The notes: a model not told the origin generated them from the sequence alone. A stretch of 62,326 bases of DNA from Endomicrobiales bacterium (GCA_023228045.1 JALOBY010000006.1:1-62326), one strand, 5' to 3'. Numbered from the stretch's first letter, positions 7,085 through 15,863 are shown. Made by a program: numbers and translations.

Positions 7085-7935
7085 TTTTGCCTCCGTTTTC
7101 TGCGGTCTTGCTTACTTACTATTTTATTTTTGACTTCTTCTATAATCCAATGCGGCGTTGAGGCTCCCGCGGTTATGCCAACTGTTTTTACCCCAACAAA
7201 CCACTGTGGTTTTATTTCGTTTTGCGTTTCTATCCATTTAGTTTTTACTATTTCAGAAGCAATTTCATAAAGGCGCCTTGTGTTGCCCGAGTTTTTACCG
7301 CCAACAACTATAAGCAAATCAACTTTTCTTGCCAATTTTCTTGCGCTTTCCTGTCTGTCGATAGTGGCACGGCAAATTGTGTTATGTATTTTCGCGTTTG
7401 GACTATATTTTTTTATGCACTCAACAATTTCTTTAAAATTATATGGGTCTTGCGTTGTTTGGCTTATTACGCCAATTTTATCTTTTAGTTTAATTTTTTT
7501 TACTTCTGCAGCATTTTCAACAACCCTGCAAAACTTTCCACCGTAAGATGTTAGCGCTTTTACTTCTGGATGCTCTCTATCACCTGCAATAATAACCTGA
7601 TACCCTTTATCGGAGAGGTCTTTTACAACCTCTTGCGCTCTCTTAACAAACGGGCAAGTGGCATCTACAAGTTTTACACCTTTTGCTTTTATCTTTTCAG
7701 CCAGACCGTCAGGAATACCATGCGTTCTTATAACAAGCACGCTTCCTTTTTTTGAGTTTGGCTTATCAAGTGTTTTTACACCAATAGATTCCAGCCGACC
7801 TATTTCCTGAGGGTTGTGAATTAGCGGCCCAAAAGTATAAATTTCTTTTCTTTTTGCTACCGACTCTTCAGCAATACTTACAGCCCTGCGAACCCCAAAA
7901 CAAAAACCGGCTTTATCGGCAATTAATATTTTCAT
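7081..7935 (-). CDS. ispH: 4-hydroxy-3-methylbut-2-enyl diphosphate reductase
   Basis: IspH (LytB) is a [4Fe-4S] enzyme that makes IPP and DMAPP in the last step of the MEP isoprenoid pathway. The three cluster cysteines are Cys12 (GFCFGVRRAV), Cys94 (DATCPFVKR) and Cys188 (HNTICRAT). The substrate-binding His40, His72 (RTHGIP) and His122 with Glu124 (REHPEV) are in place. The C-terminal GITAGASTPHWIIEEV is the usual family ending. Length (284) is typical. The gene sits between plsC and hldD in an operon of envelope and aromatic genes. Confidence 0.95.
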   Translation of the reverse strand: MKILIADKAGFCFGVRRAVSIAEESVAKRKEIYTFGPLIHNPQEIGRLESIGVKTLDKPNSKKGSVLVIRTHGIPDGLAEKIKAKGVKLVDATCPFVKRAQEVVKDLSDKGYQVIIAGDREHPEVKALTSYGGKFCRVVENAAEVKKIKLKDKIGVISQTTQDPYNFKEIVECIKKYSPNAKIHNTICRATIDRQESARKLARKVDLLIVVGGKNSGNTRRLYEIASEIVKTKWIETQNEIKPQWFVGVKTVGITAGASTPHWIIEEVKNKIVSKQDRRKRRQK

Positions 7936-7953
7936 TTATTTACTTTATTAAAA

Positions 7954-8544
7954 TCAAAGCTTTTTTATCTCTTCAATTATTTGTTCTGCAAATTTTTTAT
8001 ATTCACCTTTTTGCCCAAACACAGGTGGCAACATAGCGCTACCATAAACAATTTTCACTCTGCCTAATTTTAAAATATTGTTTGAGTTTATTATTCTTAC
8101 CGGCACAACCGGCACATTTGCGGCAGCGGCTATCATAGCTATACCTGAGCGGGCATTCCCTATTTGGCCGTTTCTTGAGCGGGTTCCTTCCGGAAATATA
8201 AGCAAAGCGTTACCCCTTTTTAATAACTTTATTGCTGTTCTAAAAGCTCCAACATCCTGCTTGTTGCGTGCAACAGGGAAGGCATTTACCATTGAAATTA
8301 TCTTACCAAACACAGGAATTTTAAAGAGCTCTTTTTTTGCCATAAAAAATAATGGCCGACTTAAATAAGAACCTGTTAAGGGCGGATCAGCCAGGCTTAA
8401 ATGGTTTGGTGCAATTATAACTCCGCCAGTTTTTGGTACATTCTCTGAGCCAATAACTTCTGCGCGCCAAATTGTTGAAAACAAAGAACGATATACAAAC
8501 CTGCCAATTCTAAAAAGCAGTCCATTACCATTTACTTTTGCCAT
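7954..8544 (-). CDS. plsC: 1-acyl-sn-glycerol-3-phosphate acyltransferase
   Basis: This 196-residue membrane-associated acyltransferase adds the second acyl chain to lysophosphatidic acid in phospholipid synthesis. The catalytic H-x4-D is NHLSLAD at 47-53, and the phosphate-binding FPEGTRS is at 117-123. An N-terminal hydrophobic and basic segment (RIGRFVYRSLFSTIW) suits membrane anchoring. It lies 3 bp after aroA and 18 bp before ispH. The cmk gene that often sits between aroA and plsC in other bacteria is absent. Confidence 0.9.
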   Translation of the reverse strand: MAKVNGNGLLFRIGRFVYRSLFSTIWRAEVIGSENVPKTGGVIIAPNHLSLADPPLTGSYLSRPLFFMAKKELFKIPVFGKIISMVNAFPVARNKQDVGAFRTAIKLLKRGNALLIFPEGTRSRNGQIGNARSGIAMIAAAANVPVVPVRIINSNNILKLGRVKIVYGSAMLPPVFGQKGEYKKFAEQIIEEIKKL

Positions 8545-8547
8545 AAG

Positions 8548-9873
8548 CTAAGCGCCTTTTATACTATCCAAATCACTTCGAAACTTTGCGTAAGATGTGC
8601 CCACACATACTACATCGTTTATATATGTTTTGCCATCAGCAATTAAAGACGCTATTGAAAGCATCATTGCAATTCTGTGATCATTATAGCTTTCAACTTT
8701 GGCACCTTTTAGCTTTGTAGGTCCGTTTATTATTAAACCATCTTCTGTTTCTTCTATATCCGCGCCCATTTTTGTAAGTTCGCTTGCAATGGTTTTAATA
8801 CGGTCGCTTTCTTTTACACGCAATTCCTGCGCACCATATATCTTTGTTTGCCCTTTTGCCTGTGTTGCGGCAAGCGCAAGAATTGGTATTTCATCTATGA
8901 GCCGTGGAATTATTTCGCCGCCAAATTCAACCGCTTTAAGCTCTGAGCTTTCAACTAAAATATCCACCACAGGTTCGCCGCAAACATCGCGCTTGTTTTG
9001 CAAAGTAATTTTTGCGCCCATTTTCTTTAAAATTTCAAGTATGCCATCTCTTGTTGGATTTATTCCAACATTTTTTAAAGTAATTTTTGAATTTGGAACT
9101 ATTAAACCAGCTACAATGAAAAACGCGGCAGAAGATATATCGCCAGGAACAACCATATCCATTGCTTTTAGTTCATTTGTTTTTTCAATACTAACTGTGT
9201 TGCCATCAACATTAAGTTTTGCACCGCGCGCTTTAAGCATTCTTTCGGTATGATCACGCGACTTTGTGGGTTCGCTAAATGTTGTAACACCATTTGCATA
9301 AAGCCCTGCAAGCAAAATGCACGATTTTACCTGAGCGCTTGAAATAAGAGATTTATAATTTATTGCTTTTAAATTTTTTGAGCCGGTTATTGTAAATGGT
9401 AGGTGACTATTTTCTTTCAGGCTAAAAACAGCACCCATTTCTGACAACGGCTCTATTATTCGCTTCATTGGCCGTTTAGATAAACTTGCATCTCCAACCA
9501 TTGTTGAAGAAAAATTTTGACCTGCAAGTATTCCGCTTAACAATCTAACAGTTGTGCCAGAGTTTCCGGCATCAATTTGGGTTTTTGGGACAATTAGCCC
9601 ATTCAATCCAACTCCATGAATTTCAAGAGTACTACCTTCTTCAATTATGCGAACACCCATGCCTTCAGAACAAGGGAGCTTTGAAAAATCCATTGACGAA
9701 AAAGCCCTTATAGTGGCGTTGCAATCACCTGAAGCAAGGTAATTTTCTATACGAGACACACCGTTTGCAATACTTGAAAACATTATCGCCCGATGTGTTA
9801 TTGACTTATCTGCAGGCACGCTAATTTCACCGCTAAGTTTTTTTACGCGAGAAAATTCCCAATGTGAATTCAT
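8548..9873 (-). CDS. aroA: 5-enolpyruvylshikimate-3-phosphate synthase
   Basis: AroA transfers the enolpyruvyl group of PEP to shikimate 3-phosphate. The 441-residue protein has the start motif VPADKSITHRAIM (Lys23, Ser24, Arg28), DAGNSGTTVRLLSGILAGQ, GDASLSKRPM and a C-terminal YNDHRIAMMLSIASLIADG. These cover the phosphate- and PEP-binding residues of both domains. It overlaps tyrA by ATGA. With aroG, aroF, aroB, aroQ, aroK and aroC in this window, only aroE is missing from the route to chorismate. Confidence 0.95.
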   Translation of the reverse strand: MNSHWEFSRVKKLSGEISVPADKSITHRAIMFSSIANGVSRIENYLASGDCNATIRAFSSMDFSKLPCSEGMGVRIIEEGSTLEIHGVGLNGLIVPKTQIDAGNSGTTVRLLSGILAGQNFSSTMVGDASLSKRPMKRIIEPLSEMGAVFSLKENSHLPFTITGSKNLKAINYKSLISSAQVKSCILLAGLYANGVTTFSEPTKSRDHTERMLKARGAKLNVDGNTVSIEKTNELKAMDMVVPGDISSAAFFIVAGLIVPNSKITLKNVGINPTRDGILEILKKMGAKITLQNKRDVCGEPVVDILVESSELKAVEFGGEIIPRLIDEIPILALAATQAKGQTKIYGAQELRVKESDRIKTIASELTKMGADIEETEDGLIINGPTKLKGAKVESYNDHRIAMMLSIASLIADGKTYINDVVCVGTSYAKFRSDLDSIKGA

Positions 9874-10733
9874 TTCTTATTGCTCTTAAATTCTTTTTTT
9901 GCAATGTGCCCTACTAAAAACTGTTTTTCAAGTTTATCTTTTGCTTTAAGAGCTTGATGTGAGTGTGAGAGAATTTTTAATAAATTGCCAAGTGCGTTAT
10001 TGAGTGCGGATTTATTTGAATTGCATATAACAGCCCAGTCGGCAGGGTTTGAAAGCGCCACACGGGTAATATCTCTAAAAGAACTGGCGGCAATTAATGG
10101 AAGCTCAGGAATTTCTTTTAACTTTTTACCGCATAGTTCAGAAATGGAAAACGCTATTATATGCGGTATGTGGCTTACAAGCGCAACAGCTTCATCGTGC
10201 TTTTTGCAAGGCATTTCTATTACGGTTGCGCCACAACTTTGCCAAAGAGCACGAACAAGGTTTAATGATTTTTGGTTTGATAATTCAGGAGTTAAAATAA
10301 CTGTGGCACCGTTAAAAAGTTTGGAAGTTGCAGATCTTATGCCGCTTTTTTCTTTGCCAGCCATGGGGTGTGAGCCGACAAAATTTATTTTTGATTTATT
10401 TTCTTTTAAAACTTTTTTTACATTATTAATTACAAGTTCTTTTACGCCGCCGGCATCAGTTATTACACAGTTCTCTTTAATGTGCGGTAAAATGTTTTTT
10501 ACAATCACTCCGATTGTATTTACCGGTGTGCATATAACAACTATATCTGCTTTGGATGCGGCAGAAAATTCGGTTGAAAACTCATCTAATGCGCCAAGTT
10601 TTTTTGCAAGTTTGAGTTTTTTTATATCTCTGCCGATGCCAATAACAAAAAAATCTCCATCGTGGCGTTCTTTGAGCGCCATACCCAGCGAACCGCCTAT
10701 TAAACCAACTCCGATTATTGCAATTTTTTTCAT
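9870..10733 (-). CDS. tyrA: Prephenate dehydrogenase
   Basis: This NAD(P)-dependent enzyme converts prephenate to 4-hydroxyphenylpyruvate for tyrosine. The 287-residue protein begins with a Rossmann motif GVGLIGGSLG at 8-17 and has the family signature HPMAGKEKSG. HIPHIIAFSI and ASSFRDITR mark the C-terminal dimerisation domain. No ACT domain or fused chorismate mutase is present. It could act on arogenate instead, which cannot be decided here. The gene follows aroF after a 237-bp gap that holds a repeat. Confidence 0.9.
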   Translation of the reverse strand: MKKIAIIGVGLIGGSLGMALKERHDGDFFVIGIGRDIKKLKLAKKLGALDEFSTEFSAASKADIVVICTPVNTIGVIVKNILPHIKENCVITDAGGVKELVINNVKKVLKENKSKINFVGSHPMAGKEKSGIRSATSKLFNGATVILTPELSNQKSLNLVRALWQSCGATVIEMPCKKHDEAVALVSHIPHIIAFSISELCGKKLKEIPELPLIAASSFRDITRVALSNPADWAVICNSNKSALNNALGNLLKILSHSHQALKAKDKLEKQFLVGHIAKKEFKSNKK

Positions 10734-10811
10734 TTTAGATTTTTTAAAATTCTATTAAAATAATGAATCTCCACCCAACTTGCTGTGCGGTATCAGCGAT
10801 TCCAATTCTTT

Positions 10812-10915
10812 CTTCCTCTCCCTTGATGGGAGAGGATTGAGGTGAGGGTGTGCATTTGATAACATTTTACTTTTGACCCCCTCATCCTACCCTTCTCCCA
10901 CCAAGGGGAGAAGGA
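10812..10915. repeat. Inverted pair of CCTCTCCC...GAGGTGAGGG elements inside the aro operon
   Basis: The left arm (10812-10850) contains CTCTCCCTTGATGGGAGAG followed by GATTGAGGTGAGGG. The right arm (10876-10915) is an imperfect inverted copy. Each arm also folds on itself. This layout is typical of MITE-like dispersed elements. It occupies the only large gap in the hisC-aroF-tyrA-aroA operon. No credible gene is present in the gap. Confidence 0.6.
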
Positions 10916-10970
10916 ATGATTTGGTAACCATCCCACAATTATTAAGTTAAAGTAGATTGAAATTTTACTA

Positions 10971-11984
10971 TTAGATGCTTCTTCCAATGGCCTTTGCAAG
11001 CACTCTTAAATCATTCATTAAAGCTTCAAACTCTTGTGGGGTCAAACTCTGTGGCCCATCGGAGAGTGCTTCTTGCGGGTTTGGGTGCACTTCAATTATA
11101 AGCCCGTCTGCACCACAAGCCAAAGCCGCCTTTGCCATTGCTGGTATATGTTCCCTTATACCAATGCCGTGCGAAGGGTCAACTATTATCGGCAAATGAG
11201 TAAGTTTTTTTAACACAGGCACAGCATTTAAATCAAGCGTAAAGCGGGTTGAATCTTCAAATGTTCTTATGCCGCGCTCACAAAGCATTACATTGTAGTT
11301 GCCCTGCGAGAGAATATACTCGGCCGAAAGCAGAAATTCTTTTATGGTTGTTGCCATACCGCGCTTTAAAAGTACAGGTTTTCTTTGCTTGCCTGCGGCT
11401 TTTAGCAAATCATAATTTTGCACATTACGCGCGCCAATTTGAATTATATCGCAATACTTTGCGACAAGCGAAACTTCAGCTATGGTCATTGCCTCGCTTA
11501 CAACTGCTAAGCCGGTTTGTTTTTTAGCTTGAGATAAAATTACCAAACCCTTTTCACCAAGGCCCTGAAAAGCATAGGGCGAACTCCTTGGTTTAAATGC
11601 TCCACCACGCAACACGCTTGCACCACATGCTTTTACAATTTGTGCCGCCTTAATTGTGATGCCTTTTGCTTCAACCGCGCATGGGCCAGCCATTACAACA
11701 ACTTTATTGCTTCCAATTTCAAGCTTTCCAACTTTAACGATTGTGTTTGTTTTTTTAAAGTCGCGGCTGGCAAGTTTATATGGCTTTTCTATTTCGCTTA
11801 TGTGTTCAACCGCTGTAAGCGCTTCAAAGGCCTCTTTGTATATTTCAGCGCGTTCACCAATCATACCTATTATGGTAACATCTTTGCCTTTTGAAATATG
11901 CGGCAAGTACTTTAACTTTTTTATTTTATTAATTACCGCATCCACATCTTTTTTTGCTGCACCACGCTTTAGTGTAATTATCAT
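10971..11984 (-). CDS. aroF: DAHP synthase, Thermotoga/Bacillus AroF type (class I beta)
   Basis: This second DAHP synthase (337 residues) has an N-terminal ferredoxin-like regulatory domain (about 1-75) and then the barrel. The barrel shows VVMAGPCAVEA, LRGGAFKPRSSPYAFQGLG, IQIGARNVQNYDLL, RGIRTFEDSTRFTLD and VDPSHGIG. This is the KDO8P-synthase-like subtype, distinct from the E. coli-type aroG at 5068-6096. It overlaps hisC by ATGA. Regulation by tyrosine or phenylalanine through the N-terminal domain is known in Thermotoga and is only inferred here. Confidence 0.93.
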   Translation of the reverse strand: MIITLKRGAAKKDVDAVINKIKKLKYLPHISKGKDVTIIGMIGERAEIYKEAFEALTAVEHISEIEKPYKLASRDFKKTNTIVKVGKLEIGSNKVVVMAGPCAVEAKGITIKAAQIVKACGASVLRGGAFKPRSSPYAFQGLGEKGLVILSQAKKQTGLAVVSEAMTIAEVSLVAKYCDIIQIGARNVQNYDLLKAAGKQRKPVLLKRGMATTIKEFLLSAEYILSQGNYNVMLCERGIRTFEDSTRFTLDLNAVPVLKKLTHLPIIVDPSHGIGIREHIPAMAKAALACGADGLIIEVHPNPQEALSDGPQSLTPQEFEALMNDLRVLAKAIGRSI

Positions 11985-13105
11985 TTATTAATTACCTTTT
12001 TAAGCGCTTTCATAAAGAATGTGTTCTCAGCAACAAGACCAATACTTACACGCAAAAATTCAAAAAGATTATATTCATCCATGGCACGCGCTATTACGCC
12101 TTTTTTTAACAACTCTTTAAAAACTTTCGTTCCTTTTTTGGGAGCGGTTTTTATAAGTATAAAGTTCCCGGCGGAAGGTATATACTCTATATTTAAAGAA
12201 TCAAAAAACTTATAGAGGCGTTTCTTTTCCTTTTCTACAAGCGCAATGCTTTTGATAACTTGCAAAGTGTCTTGCAAACTTGCAATTGCGGCAACATTCG
12301 CCTGAGTGTTTATATTAAATGGCGGCCTGATTCTATCAATATAACCCGCTACTTGCTGTGAAGTAAAACCGTAACCAATGCGCAAACCCGCAAGAGCGTA
12401 TATTTTTGAAAATGTGCGCAATACAATAAGCTGAGGATACTTTTCAATTAGCTTGAGTGTTTGTGGATAATCTTTGTTTATGTTCGCAAACTCATAATAT
12501 GCCTCGTCAATTACGACTATTGGCATTGCGCTGCCAAACTTTTTATAAAGCGCGCTTAAAAAACCTTCAATTTCATTTTTGGTGTTATATGTGCCAGTTG
12601 GGTTATTTGGGTTTACAATAAAAACAGCCTTTGTTTTACGATTTACCCTGGCAAACATTGCACTTAAGTTGTGCGTGTAATTTTTCATTGGCACGCTTAC
12701 AACTTTGCAATTCATAAGGTTGCCGACCATTTTATACCTTATAAAGACACTTTCTGAAACAACTATTTCATCACCCGGGTTAAAAAAAGTTTTAGCGATA
12801 AGTTCAATAATCTCGTCTGAGCCGGCACCAAGCAATATTTGCGGCATTGGTATTTTAAACTTTTTGCTTAGCGCGTTTTTTAGCTCATAAGAGTTTGAAT
12901 CGGGATAAAAATACGCTTTACTTGCTGCATTTTTCATTGCCAATATCGCGCGTTTTGAAGGCCCAAGCGGGTTTTCGTTTGAGGCAAGCTTTACAACTTT
13001 TTTAAGCCCAAGCTCACGCTTAATTTGTTCTATCGGCCTGCCTGCAGAGTATGGTTCAAAACTATTACAGCACGGCCTTATGTATTTTTTAATGTTCATA
13101 CTTTT
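11981..13105 (-). CDS. hisC: Histidinol-phosphate/aromatic aminotransferase (HisC family)
   Basis: This PLP-dependent class I/II aminotransferase contains KLASNENPLGPS near the N-terminus, FIVNPNNPTGTY, VIDEAYYEF and the PLP lysine in RTFSKIYALAGLRIGYG. Family members convert imidazole-acetol phosphate to histidinol phosphate, and several also transaminate aromatic keto acids. Its place between a PASTA gene and aroF-tyrA-aroA favours the aromatic role, while no other his gene is in the window. I take the GTG at 13105 because GAGAGG lies 9 nt upstream. ATG at 13099 is possible, and a TTG at 13135 would overlap the PASTA gene. Confidence 0.88.
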   Translation of the reverse strand, partial: KSMNIKKYIRPCCNSFEPYSAGRPIEQIKRELGLKKVVKLASNENPLGPSKRAILAMKNAASKAYFYPDSNSYELKNALSKKFKIPMPQILLGAGSDEIIELIAKTFFNPGDEIVVSESVFIRYKMVGNLMNCKVVSVPMKNYTHNLSAMFARVNRKTKAVFIVNPNNPTGTYNTKNEIEGFLSALYKKFGSAMPIVVIDEAYYEFANINKDYPQTLKLIEKYPQLIVLRTFSKIYALAGLRIGYGFTSQQVAGYIDRIRPPFNINTQANVAAIASLQDTLQVIKSIALVEKEKKRLYKFFDSLNIEYIPSAGNFILIKTAPKKGTKVFKELLKKGVIARAMDEYNLFEFLRVSIGLVAENTFFMKALKKVINK

Positions 13106-13109
13106 CACT

Positions 13110-14081
13110 TTATTTTTCCTCTCTTTCTTCAACAAGTATGCCGTTTATAAATACGCGCAGGCGAGCTTGCCCGGCAGAGTCATAAGGAACTTCCAATTTT
13201 GTGCCCGGTGCGCGTGACCCAGAAAATATTTCTTTTTCGCCATTTGAATCAAGCAAAACTATGCGTATAAGACGCTCTTGCCCACCTTGTGATATTTCGT
13301 AGTAAAATATTTTGCTGCCTTGCAAACGCGCAGGGTTATTGTCGGAAAATGACACCGTTAGCGTTATTTGGGTACCATCGCTAATCTGCTCATCGCAAGC
13401 GGGGCTTTGTTTTATAATAGTTCCAGCGGAAATATTTGGCACTTTCTCTTCTAAAACAACTAAGTTAAAATTTTTCTCTTGCGCCCAGCGCCTTGCGTCT
13501 TCTATATTTTTATTTGCAAAATCGGGCATTAGTTTTATGTTTTCAGATGGCTCGCCCGCAGATACAACAATGTTTACCAAAGCGCCTTTTTCGGCTATAG
13601 AACCCAACGCAGGGTCTTGTGAAATAACTTTACCTTTTGAAACTTTTAAGGAAAATTTAGATGTGACCTCTCCAAGTGTTAAAGCAGTTGAACGCAACGA
13701 TATTTCTGCAGACCTGACTGGCTGATCTAAAAGATCAGGTACAAAAATTACAGCGCCGCCGCGGCTTACGGTAATTTTTATAAATTTACCTTCTCTGACT
13801 GTCATACCGGCAGGAGGGTTTTGCCTTAAAACTGTGCCTGCTGGAAATTTTTGGTCAAAATCTTCGCCTTCTTTTTTTATGCCTAAGTTAGCGCTAGATG
13901 CAACACTTAAAGCTTCATTTAACGACTTACCACTTAAATCTGGCACAAGCACAGCTTTTTTTGTGTGTACGGCGGCATCTATAAGTATATTTAATAAAAT
14001 ATAGAATACAGTGCCAATAAGTAAAGTTACCGCGCCTGTTAAAAGTATTCGTTTAATTGTTTTATTTTCTATTTTTCTCAT
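13110..14081 (-). CDS. Membrane-anchored PASTA-domain protein
   Basis: A short basic N-terminus is followed by one membrane helix (about 13-33 of the shorter form). At least three PASTA repeats come next, each opening with VPDL- or MPDF-like segments and closing with G..V.I.VS stretches. PASTA domains bind muropeptides and lipid II in kinases and penicillin-binding proteins. Here there is no catalytic domain, so the protein is probably a periplasmic sensor or scaffold. The C-terminal 90 residues are unassigned. I prefer the ATG at 14081, because the in-frame ATG at 14102 lies within the end of a repeat element. Neither has a clear ribosome-binding site. Confidence 0.75.
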   Translation of the reverse strand: MRKIENKTIKRILLTGAVTLLIGTVFYILLNILIDAAVHTKKAVLVPDLSGKSLNEALSVASSANLGIKKEGEDFDQKFPAGTVLRQNPPAGMTVREGKFIKITVSRGGAVIFVPDLLDQPVRSAEISLRSTALTLGEVTSKFSLKVSKGKVISQDPALGSIAEKGALVNIVVSAGEPSENIKLMPDFANKNIEDARRWAQEKNFNLVVLEEKVPNISAGTIIKQSPACDEQISDGTQITLTVSFSDNNPARLQGSKIFYYEISQGGQERLIRIVLLDSNGEKEIFSGSRAPGTKLEVPYDSAGQARLRVFINGILVEEREEK

Positions 14082-14093
14082 TTTTGTGTTTAT

Positions 14094-14254
14094 AACTCGC
14101 ATTTTGCAATAGGTTTGAAAACCGAGACGAAAGAGATGGAGGCAGTTTTGACGTAAAAACTACAGCGAATGGTTATTCCATTAGCAAGGTTTTTGCGGAT
14201 AAAAATGCCCCATATCTTTTGACGAATTCCAAATCCTATTGCAAAATTCGGGTT
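14094..14254 (+). repeat. TIR element copy A (AACCCGNATTTTGCAATAGG family)
   Basis: The element is bounded by inverted ends: AACTCGCATTTTGCAATAGG on the left, and CCTATTGCAAAATTCGGGTT on the right. The interior carries ACCGAGACGAAAGAGATGG, a small AATGG/CCATT hairpin and TTTTGACGAATTCC. Copies B (32931-33072) and C (60175-60376) share the ends and interior. It fills most of the gap between the PASTA gene and ilvC. No transposase is encoded, so it would be a non-autonomous element or an RNA-level structure. Confidence 0.75.
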
Positions 14255-14260
14255 TAAAGC

Positions 14261-14301
14261 AAGAGCCCGCCCACCACCATTTAGCCGGCAGGCGGACTCT
14301 T
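14261..14301. repeat. GC-rich hairpin downstream of ilvC
   Basis: AAGAGCCCGCC pairs with GGCGGACTCTT across a 19-nt loop (10 of 11 positions). It lies 20 bp after the ilvC stop on the minus strand. The following minus-strand sequence has only a short T-rich run, so it is a possible but weak terminator. Confidence 0.4.
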
Positions 14302-14321
14302 CAGTAATTAGTACCGTAAAT

Positions 14322-15320
14322 TTATCTCTGTCTCATCCACGGCATCATTGCACGAAGGCCCTTGCCAACTTTTTCAATTTGACTTTCGGATACTTCCTTT
14401 CGCGACTGATTAAACATTGGTCTATTTGTCTGGTTTTCAAGCAACCATTCTTTTGCAAACTTACCCGATTTTATTTCCGCAAGAACTTTTTTCATTTCTG
14501 CGCGGGTTTCTTCATTTACGATTCTTTTTCCAATTGCATACTCACCATATTCCGCAGTATCGGATATAGAATAATTCATCCACGATATTCCACCCTCATA
14601 AATCATATCTATGATAAGTTTCGCTTCGTGCAAGCATTCAAAGTATGCAATTTCCGGCTGGTAACCGGCATTAACAAGTGTTTCAAAACCGCCTCTTATA
14701 AGTTCAACAAGGCCGCCGCAAAGCACAACCTGCTCGCCGAAAAGGTCTGTTTCGGTTTCTTCGGCAAAGGTTGTTTCAAGCACGCCTGCTCTTGTGCCGC
14801 CAATACCTTTTGCATAAGCAAGCGCCATTTCTTTTGCGTTGCCAGTTGCATCTTGTTCAATTGCTATAAGGCATGGCACACCCTTGCCTTCTTCATACAT
14901 TCTGCGAACTAAATGGCCTGGGCCTTTTGGAGCAACCATTGCCACATTGACATCTTTTGGGGCAACAATTTGACCAAAGCGGATATTAAAACCGTGAGAG
15001 AAACCAAGTGTCGCACCTTTTTTTATGTTTGGTTTTATTTCACTATTCCAAACTTTGCTTTGAACTTCATCGGCAACAAGCATCTGAACCCAGTCGGCAC
15101 CTTTTGTTGCTTCAGCAGCGCTTAACGGCTTCCAACCTGCTTCAACCGCTTTGTTGTAGTTATCGGAACCTTGCAATTCGGCTATAACAACATTTACTCC
15201 GGATTCTTTTAGGTTCAATGCCTGAGCATGACCCTGGCTGCCATAACCAATTATTGCCACTTTTTTGCCCTTCAAAAGATTTAAATCTGCATCCTTGTCG
15301 TAATACATCTTTGTTGCCAT
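14322..15320 (-). CDS. ilvC: Ketol-acid reductoisomerase
   Basis: IlvC isomerises and reduces acetolactate (or acetohydroxybutyrate) with NADPH and Mg2+ in valine and isoleucine synthesis. The 332-residue class I enzyme shows VAIIGYGSQGHAQALNL, MVAPKGPGHLVRRMYEEGKG, and the Mg-binding acidic residues in FAEETETDLFGEQ and ECLHEAKLIIDMIYEGG. The start at 15320 follows a GGAGG site, and the longer reading frame would overlap ilvN. It is the last gene of the thrH-lysC-cimA-ilvDBNC run. Confidence 0.95.
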   Translation of the reverse strand: MATKMYYDKDADLNLLKGKKVAIIGYGSQGHAQALNLKESGVNVVIAELQGSDNYNKAVEAGWKPLSAAEATKGADWVQMLVADEVQSKVWNSEIKPNIKKGATLGFSHGFNIRFGQIVAPKDVNVAMVAPKGPGHLVRRMYEEGKGVPCLIAIEQDATGNAKEMALAYAKGIGGTRAGVLETTFAEETETDLFGEQVVLCGGLVELIRGGFETLVNAGYQPEIAYFECLHEAKLIIDMIYEGGISWMNYSISDTAEYGEYAIGKRIVNEETRAEMKKVLAEIKSGKFAKEWLLENQTNRPMFNQSRKEVSESQIEKVGKGLRAMMPWMRQR

Positions 15321-15340
15321 TTTTACACCCTCCTGTTTTT

Positions 15341-15814
15341 TTACCCTCTTGCCATAGCTATTATTCCAGTTCTGCACATTTCCTTAATGCCAAATGGTTT
15401 TAGCATACTAACAAGTGCGGTTATTTTTTCTTCATCGCCTGTAATTTCCACTGTAACTGATTGCGCGGCCACATCTATTATCTTTGCACGAAAAATATCT
15501 GTTATCTGCATTATCTCTGAACGGTTAGTTTTATTGGTTTTAACTTTTATTAACGCCAAGTCGCGTTCAACATGCCCGGCAGAGCTGAAGTCGCTCACTT
15601 TTATAATATCAACTAATTTATTTAACTGCTTTTCTACCTGATCTAATATGCGCTCATCACCGTTAACAATTATTGTCATACGGGAAACATCAACATTCTC
15701 TGTTTCACCAACCGCAAGGGAGTCAATATTAAAACCACGGGCGGCAAAAAGCGTTGCTATGCGCGCCAAAACACCAAACTTATTTTCAACAAGTACCGAT
15801 ATCGTGTGCTTCAT
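15341..15814 (-). CDS. ilvN: Acetolactate synthase regulatory (small) subunit
   Basis: This 157-residue subunit has an N-terminal ACT domain starting HTISVLVENKFGVLARIATLFAARGFNIDSL, shown here only in part by its FGVLARI and GFNIDSL motifs. A C-terminal domain follows with FRAKIIDV and VTVEITGDEEKI. It activates the catalytic IlvB subunit and gives it valine feedback inhibition. Length is typical for IlvH/IlvN. It follows ilvB by 49 bp and precedes ilvC by 20 bp. Confidence 0.94.
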   Translation of the reverse strand: MKHTISVLVENKFGVLARIATLFAARGFNIDSLAVGETENVDVSRMTIIVNGDERILDQVEKQLNKLVDIIKVSDFSSAGHVERDLALIKVKTNKTNRSEIMQITDIFRAKIIDVAAQSVTVEITGDEEKITALVSMLKPFGIKEMCRTGIIAMARG

Positions 15815-15863
15815 GTATACCTCCTAAATTAGACTGTCATTTTACAGCTACTCTATGTATGAA

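Noticed and set aside
9985..10758. A 257-residue open frame on the plus strand opposite tyrA
   Set aside because: It is a codon-bias shadow of tyrA: composition is Ser- and Phe-rich without any motif, and the minus strand encodes a full prephenate dehydrogenase with all family motifs.
10793..10999. A 68-residue minus-strand frame between aroF and tyrA
   Set aside because: It is made mostly of the CCTCTCCC repeat and reads into aroF in another frame, so it is not a credible gene.
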